Origin: Calendula officinalis
Lineage: Eukaryota > Streptophyta > Magnoliopsida > Asterales > Asteraceae
Assembly (NCBI GenBank): GCA_963853835.1
Contig: OY970823.1
Location: 47,157,808-47,221,807 of the forward strand
Length of the DNA stretch: 64,000 bases
Direction: 5' to 3'
The stretch's first letter is position 1. Every line of letters starts with the position of its first letter. This document shows, in pieces, positions 37,174-47,104 of this stretch. Below the pieces are notes generated by a model, which ran no database searches, was not told the origin of the DNA, and saw only the letters and a program-made list of their open reading frames with translations. Both the position numbers and the translations under genes were made by a program.

Positions 37174-37930
37174 CTATTGGTTTGTTCAAGATTCTCTAAA
37201 GATTTTATCAAGTCCTAAAGAATAATTAATAACCTTAGATCAAGAAAAAGTTAAATATCAAGATCAAGATTCAAATAACTACCAACACTACAAACACATG
37301 TGATTAAATACATCAATACCCTACCAACCTCCGGCGACCGGAAAAGGCGGCGGACGACGGCGGCAGACGGCGACCTGAGGTGGCGGCCGACGGTGGTCGG
37401 TGGTGGTGACCGTCGGTGGTGGTCGTGACTTGAAACACCTGTGTTTGAAACACGTGTTTCATCCTTTGAAACACATAACTCATGTTTTTATTGAACACAT
37501 GTGTTTCGTGACTTGAAACACATGTGTTTGAATCACATGTGTTTCACCTTTTGAAACACACGTGCTTCGTAGTTCGTATGCTCCCCTGTGTTTTAGAAAC
37601 TCATGTTTTTAGTGAAACACATGTGTTTCGTGACTTCAAACACGTGTGATTTGAAATAATATCCTTGTCTGTATTTTAGAACACCTGTGTTTTAGTGAAT
37701 CACATGTGTTTCAATACATCAATACCACCACCACCCCCATTACCACCAGCACCTTCACTGTCAGCCACCAGCGCCGCCGCCGCCGGTGGCGGCGGCGGTC
37801 AGTGGTGGTGACTGGCGGTGGTGGTCGTGACTTGAAACACATGTGATTTGATCTTGACCATTTTGATCCAATAACTAGGATTTGTCCCTTAGGATTATAC
37901 AAAACCATTAGACTACCTAGAACACAACTT
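37174..37930. mobile_element. Mutator-like non-autonomous element B (CACATGTG family)
   Basis: The left end TTGGTTTGTTCAAGATT and the reverse-complemented right end AGTTGTGTTCTAGGTAGTC are related to the ends of elements A and C. The interior has two GGC/GGT blocks (37330-37420, 37720-37820) around repeated GAAACACATGTGTTTC units. Part of the interior is the reverse complement of element C. Apparent short frames inside are low-complexity sequence. Confidence 0.65.
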
Positions 37931-38037
37931 TATATATCTAACATTAGCAATCGGGTGAACACTGACCCATCCAATCAGCTTTTGACAACACTCCATTTTC
38001 GCTTTACTATATCACGTGAAGGAGAAATTTGATACAA

Positions 38038-38107
38038 GCGCCAATTAGCTCGAGTGGTAAGGCGTTTTGGTTATTAAGCAAGAGTCTCATGCTCGAAACT
38101 TGCAGAC
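38038..38107 (+). other. tRNA-like Pol III sequence (SINE head or tRNA pseudogene)
   Basis: Shows an A-box-like TTAGCTCGAGTGGTAAGGC and a weak B-box GCTCGAAACT, then a T-run. The stems do not pair properly, so it is not a working tRNA. Confidence 0.5.
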
Positions 38108-38629
38108 CTTTTTTTTTTTCTCACTAATTCATTTCAATTAACTTTTTGTATAATACAGTGTACTCCCTTCAACTTAAACTTTTCTTAAATAGTAATTTAC
38201 TAGATTAAACTTTAATATTCAACAACTATATTTTTTCTAAAAATTATTGCTCCAAGAGTCCCCTATTGTGTATTTTGATGCCCCTATCTTCAAAGGCAGA
38301 AGAAAAACATCATATTTTAATGATTTAGAAATGAATATCAGAAAAAGAAGTTTTTTTTATTACTTTTTAGTTCTTAGCCATCAACTTTGATTTTAATTTT
38401 CTATTTTTTTATTTTAGTCTTTTAACATTTAATATTTGAATACTTAAATTTTAACCTCCTTAAAATAATATGTGATTTATTTGTCCAAAAATTGTAGTAT
38501 GCAAATTAGCAATATAATAAATACCATTTTAATTTTACTGCTCAAATTAGTTATAATATCCAAATTATTGAGAATACGAATGTATGCTTCTACGAATATC
38601 AATGAACATTAGGTATCATATGAAATCCA

Positions 38630-38660
38630 TCACGACATCGCGCGGATAAAATCGTACTAG
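38630..38660 (+). mobile_element. possible decayed Helitron 3' terminus
   Basis: CGACATCGCGCGGATAAAA is followed by CGTACTAG and a T at 38661. CTAG plus T fits the Helitron rule, but only part of the hairpin remains. Confidence 0.3.
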
Positions 38661-39552
38661 TTGATTACACATTTGTTGCAATATGTATCTACTATGATGT
38701 ATACGTTAATCTTGTATGAGCTAATACCAATTTTCATTAATAAAATACAATACAATTGGGAAATGACTAAAACAAATACAAGATTGAACACAAGAATATG
38801 TAGAAACTAAGAAGAAACAAGTTTTGGTTGAGTCTCGTGAAATTCACGATCCCCTTAAAATAGATTCGTCGTCTATCTCTCAGGGTAAAACAACCGAGTA
38901 GTTTTACACTACCGAATGTAATCCAAGCCCGGACATTTGTCGAAAGTTCTTGTGTTTAAGGAACACTATCAATGGAGAGCAAATGTGTGATAACTTGTAT
39001 GTGAGTGTATGGAAGTATGAGAATGTGTGTTGGTGTGTTTATAAATGAACCATACACATTTTATTTATAAAAGAATTTGGTTCATATGTTAATGACAATC
39101 ATAAATGTCATTATTCATATTCATTACACATCATTACAAAGAAATGAAACCACCCATTCAAATTTATTTTAATGACAAACATTAAAATTATAAATAATAT
39201 TATTAATATTATTATTTGAATACTTCCACTAAATCAAGTGGCAAAAAAACGAGGGGCAAAACCGAACCCCCATGAAACCCGGGAGACGAGTGTGGATAGG
39301 TTCGAGTTTCCACTATTTCATTTGTTTGATTCTTTGTTCCATACACCCCACTTTGAGAGTCGATATCTCATTCACCAACTATATTTTGGACATACCAACT
39401 ATTAATTATATATAATAAAATATATAATTATAGATGTCCAAAATTTTCCAACAAATCATTTGTTACGAGATATTATAACTATGATGTACATTTAGAGTAA
39501 AACACCTTTTTTTATATATATTTCTGAAAGTGCGAATGTGTATACTTCTAGA
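38661..39552. other. intergenic, no gene recognised
   Basis: A GC-richer stretch (38830-38970 and 39240-39300) might derive from an old gene, but I could not match it to any family. Confidence 0.35.
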
Positions 39553-39587
39553 CTAGCAGGGTACCCGCGCAATGCGATGACGGGTGG
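39553..39587 (-). mobile_element. Helitron 3' terminus
   Basis: On the minus strand ACCCGTCATCGCATTGCG-CGGGT forms a hairpin, followed by ACCCTG and CTAG with a T beyond (39552). The element would extend to the right, toward the phosphoglucomutase fragment. A GGTGGC-type tract lies just inside at 39588-39635. Confidence 0.6.
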
Positions 39588-40218
39588 GTGGTGGTGATGG
39601 CGGTGGCGGTGGCAGTGGCGGTGGCGGTGGTGGTGTTAATTACTGTCTATCATCTAATTTTAGTATTGGGAACTAATACATATGATAATTACTTCATAAT
39701 CGTAACGGGCACAATATTGGCGTCATAGGTAGCCTAGATTTCTAACCAAGGTTATCTTTGTTTTTGTGAGCAAGAATTTCTAACCAACCTAACACACCCA
39801 GATTCTATCTTTCTCACGAAAACGATCTGAAACTATAAAGTTAATCATATTAAAATAACCAACAACAAATTCCAGCATGGCTAAATTACAAAAAAAAAAA
39901 AAAAAAAGAATCATAAGAAGGTAATCTCTTAAAAATAACCAAGCTAACACACCCAGATTCTATATTTCTTATTCAAGTGCATAAAATTTATAAGAAGGTA
40001 ACCTCTTAAAAAGACTCACAACAAGCCTCAAACTACGTAACTGAAAAGATATTAAACAAAAACTTTATTTTCTAATTTCCTAATTGACCAAATTATTAAA
40101 GATATGACTCCTTGTTGAGATGGTAGCTGACAACAACATTTAGGGCAAAATATTAAATGGTGTTGATTGAAAGAAATATCGAATAAACCTTAATCAGTCA
40201 ACACTACATAATCAACAC

Positions 40219-40404
40219 TACATGTGATCAAATTTTTGAAGGACGGGAAGTCAAAGATTGACCTGAAACATAAATGTTTAATTCATTTTTTTTACTTCTA
40301 TTACAGAATATCTACATATTTACCAAAAGTGATAACATACTTCATCAATTTCACATAGTCACTTGCTGAGTCATATACATCAATATCAAATTGACCATCA
40401 GGAC
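40219..40404 (-). pseudogene. plastid phosphoglucomutase fragment, two exons
   Basis: Minus-strand exon 40404-40341 has an AG acceptor and a GTATGT donor and encodes GPDGQFDIDVYDSASDYVKL. The next exon, from 40263, begins in matching phase with SIFDFPSFKNLI and then degenerates to a stop. Together they match the region of chloroplast phosphoglucomutase before its SIFDF word, from memory of the family. Nothing else of the gene is nearby. The intron between the exons is kept, so this is a DNA-level copy. It lies to the right of a Helitron 3' end of the same orientation. Confidence 0.72.
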
Positions 40405-40627
40405 CTAAAAAGTTAAAAAGTTTAACCATCATTTGCACCATCATTTGCACCATCATTTCTGCAAATTGAACAAATTATAGCATTAATGAAGTCTTATTAA
40501 GTTAATTTGATTGATTTTATAGCTCTATGAAAAGGTAATTACTGCGTGTAAGTTAATGAAGGGATTCGTTTGGGTCTAGGTAAATTAATGTTTAAATTAT
40601 TACGAAAGTTAAATGTATTAAGTAAAA

Positions 40628-41255
40628 CACTATTAGCATAGTGGTTAGTAGGGGTGGCAATTTCTGACCCGACACGAAACCCGACCTGAAACCGACACGA
40701 AAATAAACAGGTTTGGGTTGGAGTAAAATATAATTGGGTCAGTCTCGGGTTGAGTCAACTGACCCGTTTATTAGACAGGTTAGGTTCGGGTCAATGATAA
40801 TTTAAATGGGTCGACCTGCCAACCCGTTTAATTATTAAAATATATTTTAAAATATATATATTTATATTTAATTTATAGTTTACTAGTTAAAACGTAATTA
40901 ATAGTTAGATAAAAATTAAAAATGTAACTTAGTGATTTGGTGTTTAAATTTTGTTATGAATTTGTGTAATAATAACAACATTTTGACTTGTTTGACCCGT
41001 TTAACTTGTTTGACATGATAACCTGTTTAACCCGTTTTATTAAATGGGTTATATGGGTTAGGTTTGGGTTGAAGTTAAACAGGTTAGGGTTGAGATATCT
41101 GACCCGTTTATATAAACAGGTCGGTTTCGGGTTGAACGTTTCTGACCCGTCAACCCGCGAACCCGAACCCGTTAACCCGAACCCGACCTGAATTGCCACC
41201 CCTAGTGGTTAGCGCTCTTCCTTATAACCGGTAGGTCGCATGTTCGAAATTGGGC
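40628..41255 (+). pseudogene. tRNA-like sequence (Ile-UAU-like) split by a MITE
   Basis: Removing 40649-41203 and one copy of AGTGGTTAG rejoins ATTAGCATAGTGGTTAGCGC (A-box-like) to a segment with CTTATAA (an anticodon-like loop) and GCATGTTCGAAAT (a weak B box). The anticodon and T stems pair badly, so it was already a pseudogene or a SINE head, or has since decayed. Confidence 0.55.
40649..41203. mobile_element. GACCCG-rich MITE, about 555 bp, 9-bp target duplication
   Basis: The ends AGGGGTGGCAATT and AATTGCCACCCCT are perfect inverted repeats. AGTGGTTAG flanks both sides (40640-40648, 41204-41212). The interior is built from words such as GACCCGTTTA and CGGGTTGA with no transposase. A 9-bp duplication suggests the Mutator superfamily. 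A second copy is at 44251-44894. Confidence 0.85.
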
Positions 41256-41331
41256 AATCCCATTTTTTGTTCAAGGAAAAACGTTTCTTAATATAGCAAT
41301 AGCAAAGTCTTGAAAATTAAGAAGTCTTAAA

Positions 41332-42490
41332 TCTTCCTCTATATATGAGGCATGTATTTGAAATTCCTTTGACAACTAAGCAATTCCTTGCAATTTGATT
41401 GGCACACTATGCCACGTGTAATGTGCGTTTTATGCCAGCTGTTACTCCTCAACTTTCAAACGCATATTGCAGGCTTCCGTATCCTGCATGATAACAACCC
41501 CCTTAATTTCCGGCATATTAAATAACCATTTATGGAATAAATCCTCTTCTTTCAAACGCCATTCTAAAAACACCCATAATTTACGGCATATTCCAAATGA
41601 TTCTCCAAACTATTTATAGCAAAAATTATACCATAAACAAAATTCCATATTGCATTAATTTTTTATCACGAAATATATTTTTACTTATAGATGTGATATT
41701 AACAACATTGGCTGAATAAAACGTAAATTTGAAAAACCCAACTAAACTTCCGGATTAGGAGTATATCACACCATCTATTCCAATAATCCCGTGATTAGGA
41801 GTATTTTTACTATGTTTAACCTTGATCTGTACACCACTGATTTCTTGAACAGTATTAAAATGTCTGGCGTCCCTCAACATATATTGAAGTTAAAGATCGG
41901 CGCTCCGGTAATGTGTATGCGGAATATTGATCAGAAAGCTGGACTGTGCAACGGAACGAGACTTCAGATATTAAGATTGGGGATAAATATAATCGAAGGT
42001 AAAATCATATATGGCGGCAAGGTTGGTACAATATGCGCTATACCTCGAATGGTTATTAGTCCTTCCGACAACAAGATGCCTTTCAAATTGAATCGGAGGC
42101 AATTTCCTGTTCAAGTCTGCTTTGCTATGACCATTAATAAAAGTCAGGGTCAGACGTTGTCTCAAGTTGGTTTGTTTCTGCAAAAATCGGTATTCTCACA
42201 TGGCCAACTTTATGTAGCTGTATCACGAGTTAAGAACAAGAACGGATTGAAGGTCATTTGTTGTGACATAGATGGCAACTACACTAATTCAACAACAAAT
42301 GTCGTTTACAAAGAAGTCTTATTTCGTTTATAAATTTTCTGTAACATTTCTTCTTAAGGCAAGTTGTGTACAAAATTAACATTACATCTATCGATTCATA
42401 TGTCATTTTAACGAAAAATATTGATTCAAAATATTGGTATAATATATATCTTGAAGCATGCCCGCCCAGTCGGGCGGGCTATGAAGCTAG
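41332..42490 (+). mobile_element. truncated Helitron, about 1.16 kb
   Basis: The 3' end is textbook: a GCCCGCCCAGTCGGGCGGGC hairpin (42460-42479), a 7-base spacer, CTAG (42487-42490) and then T. The proposed 5' end TCTTCCTCTATATATGAGG at 41332 follows an A, as Helitrons prefer, but this end is less certain. It contains the helicase fragment described separately. Confidence 0.7.
41791..42333 (+). pseudogene. Helitron PIF1-like helicase, C-terminal fragment
   Basis: An open frame of 180 codons without its N-terminal parts. The words FLNSIKMSGVPQHILKLKIG, GAPVMCMRNIDQKAGLCNGT, TINKSQGQTL and FSHGQLYVAVSRVKN match the last motifs of Helitron/PIF1 helicases. The Walker A and B motifs, the Rep HUH nuclease and the zinc finger are all missing, so it cannot drive transposition. 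The frame is still open, which suggests a fairly recent loss. The listed ATG is simply the first in the frame and is probably not a real start. Confidence 0.85.
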
Positions 42491-43835
42491 TACATTATAA
42501 AGGAGTAAGATTATTGCAATTTCTATTTTATATGAAAATACATATCAAGAGAATCTGAAGTGAAGTTGCGTGTAGGGTTTTATTCAAGTTTTACCATAAA
42601 ATATAAGTAAGTCTTATTTTCTTTACAAGTAAATAAGTGCAGATCTTATATTAGACGTAAGGAGTGAGTAACCAAACCATATTTAATCATATCTGCTTAT
42701 ATTAGAACCACATTAGTTTGGTCACTTCCATATTAACCAAATTCCGGTGTAAAATTTGTCATTACTACCGGACTTACCACCTCTTTGCATTCTTACGACT
42801 GTCGGATACCAATATATCCTCATATTATATTTTGAGCATAAATATTAAATATTACCGAATATCAACCTAATTTTGAATAAACCAAACAATAGTGTAACTT
42901 TTGAAAATGATTTAATAAGCAAAGTTTACTTTCCATTTTATGACAACTTAAATATAAATCAAATACATTTTTTTGTCTCTCAGTTAGAATCAACAATTTG
43001 AACGATGTTTTTTTTTTTTGCTATGAAGTTATAAGAGATGGATTTGCATAATATAATTGGTGAAGTTTTTTTGAATGGGGCTTTTAATTTGTAGTGTAGA
43101 AAAAGAAACACTTATGATGATTACTAATGAAAATATAATGATTCATATTTAGATAATGGGTCAACTAATATGATAATTTTATAATGTAATATCTAGTTTT
43201 TAGTTTAATTTATTATCTTTTTATTTTTAATGTAACTGTATTTTTTAATTTTAATCTTATTATATATTATGTTAAAAAAAATCATACTATCTCTAAACTT
43301 TTGTCATGTGTCCACCACTTATTTATAAAGATATTACACTTTGATGCCCATCTAGTAATGACTTACTAGTAAGAATTCTCAAATAACTTATTAGATGTCA
43401 CAAGTTTAATTCTATTTTTGATAAACATTTACTATATGGTTAGTAGAAAGTTTAAAAATGAAAACATTTAAATATAATACATTACAAGCCAATCTTAATA
43501 AAAAACCCAGTCATAAACGAAAATACTTTTAAAGAAAATTACTACACTTTAGTCCTTCCCAATGGGCCCTAGCTTTTCCGTGGTTGGAACATGACCACAT
43601 GGATATGGCAGAATAACCCACTTGAAAGTTAAAGTTGGCCCATGAATGACCGACTATGTTACAATGTACGAACTACGAAGCAATACGGACCACAAAAAGT
43701 TAAATATGAAACGTGATTTATATGTAGGAAAACATTTTATACATAAATAATATATTATATTAAATCAATATAATAAGGGTATATATTATAAATTCATAGG
43801 ATATGTTTTATAGAAATGATTTTATTATTTATATA
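42491..43835. other. intergenic, nothing recognised
   Basis: AT-rich, no gene or element ends identified. Confidence 0.4.
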
Positions 43836-45362
43836 GAGTTGTGTTCTTGGTAGTCCAAGAGTTTTGTATAGTCCTAAGGGCAAATCCTCGCCATTTGATC
43901 AAAATGGTCATTATTAAATCCCTAGACACTGCCACCTACAGCCACCACTGACCACCACCGAACGCCGCCCGCCGCCGGCCGGCGGTGGTGCCGGTAACTG
44001 ATAGTGGTGGTGGGGGTGGTGGGGGTGGTGGTATTGATATATTGAAACACATGTTCATTAAAAACAAGGGTTCTAAAATACAGACAAAGATATTACTTCG
44101 AATCACATGTGTTTCAAGTCACGAAACACATGTGATTCACTAAAAACATGAGTTTCTAAAACACATGGGAGCATACATGTGTTTCAAAAGGTGAAACACA
44201 TGTGATTCATCAAAAACAGGGGTTCCAAAATACAGACGAACATATTACTTAGGGGTGTCAATAATGCGGGTTGGGTCATAGACGGGTTGAACTGTTTGGG
44301 TTCGCGGTTGAAAATCACAACCCAACCCAACCTTTTTATCTAAACGGGTTGAGATCTTCAACCCAACCTATATATTAAACGGGTTGGGTCATAGACGGGT
44401 TGACCCAATAAAGCATCAATTTATAAAATAAAAAAAAATAAACACACACACATAATTATAGACTAAAAATACCAAAATAAGTTCATTAGTTGCAAAATAA
44501 AAACAATAGTTAACAACTACTAAAAGATTTTAATGGAAGAGTTCGATTAGCTAGAATTTGATATAAAGAAAATTTCTTTTAAGCCTATTGTTTAGTGAAA
44601 AGTTATTTTTTTAAAATAAATATGTGACTTATATTATGTGCATGCCAGATTTTAAATAAATAAATAGTAATACATTGTATCATATTATGTATATATAAAT
44701 ATATAATATTTAAACGGGTTGACGGGTCATAAATGAGTTATAAATTTGAACCAACCCGACTTGTTTTTTGACGGGTTGTAAATGGGTTGACCCGTTTATG
44801 ACCCACGGGTTGAAAGTTAGTTATGACCCAACCCGCTAATTTCGGGTTCTAAATGGGTCGGGTTCACAGGTCGGGTTTGATTTTGCCAGCCCTAATATTA
44901 CTTCGAATCACATGTGTTTAATTCAAGTCACGAAACACATGTGATTCACTAAAAACAATGGAGCATACGAACTACGAATCACATGTGTTTCAAACACATG
45001 TGATTCACTACAAACAGTTGTTCCAAAATACAGACAAACATATTACTTCGAATCACATGTGTTTCAAGTCACGAAACACATGTGATTCACTAAAAACATA
45101 AGTTTCTACTAACAGTGGAGCATACGAACTACGAATCACATGTGTTTCAAGTCACGGCCACCACCGCTGGCCGCCGCTGACCACCGCCGATCACCACCGG
45201 CCGCCGCCGGCGGTGGGGTATTGATGTATTGAATCACATTTATTGGTAGTGGTGGTGGTTATTTGAATGTTGATCTTGACCTTTGACTTTTTCTTGATCC
45301 AAGGACTAATAATTGTCCTTTCAGACTTGATAAAATTGATGAACTACCTAGAACAAACCACT
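43836..45362. mobile_element. Mutator-like non-autonomous element C (CACATGTG family), 9-bp target duplication
   Basis: ATTTATATA flanks the element exactly (43827-43835 and 45363-45371). The ends GAGTTGTGTTCTTGGTAGT and, reverse-complemented, AGTGGTTTGTTCTAGGTAGT are inverted over at least 60 bases. The interior carries GCC/GGC-rich blocks near both ends and at least ten CACATGTG words. Several are arranged as GAATCACATGTGTTTC, 7 bases, GAAACACATGTGATTC, a perfect 16-bp inverted repeat. A GACCCG-rich MITE is nested inside. Confidence 0.8.
44251..44894. mobile_element. second GACCCG-rich MITE copy, nested in element C
   Basis: The ends AGGGGTGTCAA and TTGCCAGCCCTA are inverted, and ATATTACTT flanks both sides (44242-44250, 44895-44903). 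The interior is rich in ACGGGTTGACCC-type words, as in the copy at 40649. It must be younger than element C. Confidence 0.85.
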
Positions 45363-45371
45363 ATTTATATA

Positions 45372-46880
45372 AATTACTTTCTGTTATAATTATGAAAGAC
45401 AAATAGTAATTATTGTTCTTGCTATTGAAAGGACATATATGAAAAAGCTTATTTAATGAGTTTTTGAGATTATTAATTTAATAAATTAAATAAACTTAAT
45501 AAAAATTTGATAATAAAAATTTATAAAATAATGAGTTCTGATGAACTGAATTTACTAAATTAGAGATTTTAATGATGTAACTACATAAACTTTTACTATA
45601 TTATGCAGTATGATAAATATTGGCTTTGCCTACTACAGAAAGTTATCCTACAACTAACGGATTTAAACTTTATATTATGTATTTGAACAATTTGATTTTG
45701 AACTTATAAAGGCAATCAACTTTTATCTAAAATGGTATTGTAGGTAACCGATCTTTCTGTGTTCAAAGAAAATGACCAACCATTCAAATAAATTTATCTA
45801 ATTTAGAGAGCTAATATTTTATTTTGAATATCCAGCTTTCAAATGTTTCTCAATGATAAATGAATGATGTATCGAAGTGGTATGCCTAAAAGTCGATATA
45901 AGAATATGATCGTGAGATGTAATACGGTTAAGAAAAAGATAAAACAAGATAAACTACTTAGAGCACATATAATGGTGCTTATTTCATTACTAAAACACAC
46001 TTTAAATATGACCTAAAATTTTAACTGAGCCAAAAACCAAGTTCAACATAATAAGGAAAAAACATAAAAACACAAATAAATGTTCAGAAACAGCATTTTT
46101 GGGCCGAAAAGTTGAGTAAACCGCCTACGGCTGTTTATCATGTCGTCGTCCTCGTCGCAAGCTTCAATTTAGTTACTCGTGGGTCTGAAACGGATACCTG
46201 AGACAAAAGTTATGCCTTTTTCAGTTGAGCTAATTCCCTTACACGATCTTGGGCTTCGAGAATTGTAAAGGCCGTTCTTCTACATTTAAGCCTCCACCAG
46301 AGAGTCTACTTTAACACATCATATTATCTTAAAGATAATCTGGGTAAGAAGTCAGTCAGGTTATAAGATTTATAATAGGTAATGAAATCGGGAACTCAAC
46401 TTAATTAAAAATAAAAAATCGGGTGTTTCACCAAATTAGTTGGTAAATATTCCTCAAACCGATTGTCCCATATATTCGACTTCTCAATCCCAAAGTAACA
46501 CAAACTCACCTTTATTCCTATTTCCGGCATATAATCCTAATCAATTTCATCAGCCCATACCATTCAATCAAGCTCCACAAATATCCTTACAACAAGAAGA
46601 ATAATATCAACAAATGATGCAACTACAATTCCAACAACAACATCAAATCCCACCACCACCTAAAATCCGGCCCGATAACCAGATTGACAATACATTCCCT
46701 TTGATTGATACCATCAATTAATTTTTGTATATTTGTTTAATGTTTTATTGAGTAATGTAATGTCTTTTTAAATTAAGCTAAATGCTAATGTTTATTAAAT
46801 TAAAAAAGATTGATCCTATTATATGATGTGATGGGTAACTGATAACTCTACGATTTTCAAGAGGTTGAGTAGCAGTAAAT
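45372..46880. other. intergenic region with a broken Gln-rich frame
   Basis: No intact gene. At 46482-46721 (+) a frame reads FPAYNPNQFHQPIPFNQAP, then one stop, then MMQLQFQQQHQIPPPPKIRP, ending at 46721. This Gln/Pro-rich remnant may come from a transposon-associated protein, but I cannot name the family. Confidence 0.35.
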
Positions 46881-47100
46881 ATTAGAGCTATCTCGTTACT
46901 GCTCAAAGGAGCAGTAATAGGTAGGGATGACAGGATTTGAACCCGTGACATTTTGTACCCAAAACAAACGCGCTACCAAGCTGCGCTACATCCGTTCCAT
47001 TGGTCTACAGTGTCATTGTAGAGAATTCCTGTCTTGTTTTCCACATCGTTATCGCCTCTATTAAAATCTAGAATTTTTATGGCCATTTCGTCTTTTTGGT
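46880..47100. other. nuclear insert of plastid DNA (trnP region)
   Basis: Sequence around the trnP-like gene, including ACTGCTCAAAGGAGCAGTAA before it and TCTACAGTGTCATTGTAGAG and GGCCATTTCGTCTTTTTGGT after it, resembles the plastid trnW-trnP spacer. The borders are approximate. Descent through a plastid-derived piece of mitochondrial DNA is possible. Confidence 0.7.
46922..46995 (-). pseudogene. trnP-UGG: plastid-derived tRNA-Pro (UGG)
   Basis: On the minus strand it reads GATGTAGCGCAGCTTGGTAG, an anticodon loop TTTGGGT with TGG, and GGTTCAAATCC, the plastid/bacterial form of tRNA-Pro. The acceptor has a mismatch (ACGGATG against CATCCCT) relative to what I remember of plastid trnP, so decay has begun. 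Confidence 0.85.
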
Positions 47101-47104
47101 CCAA

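Noticed and set aside
36691..37860. Regularly spaced CACATGTG palindromes resembling a CRISPR-like array
   Set aside because: Units are diverged, spacing varies, they lie inside inverted transposon ends, and this is plant nuclear DNA. They are transposon-internal repeats.
37313..37908. Short Pro/Ser/Arg-rich minus-strand frames in element B
   Set aside because: They come from GGC/GGT triplet tracts inside a transposon and have no family similarity that I can see.
38038..38107. tRNA gene
   Set aside because: A- and B-box-like words are present but acceptor, anticodon and T stems do not pair; kept only as a tRNA-like sequence.
40954..41199. Overlapping open frames on both strands with Asn/Pro/Leu-rich products
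   Set aside because: They lie within the GACCCG-rich MITE and reflect its word repeats.
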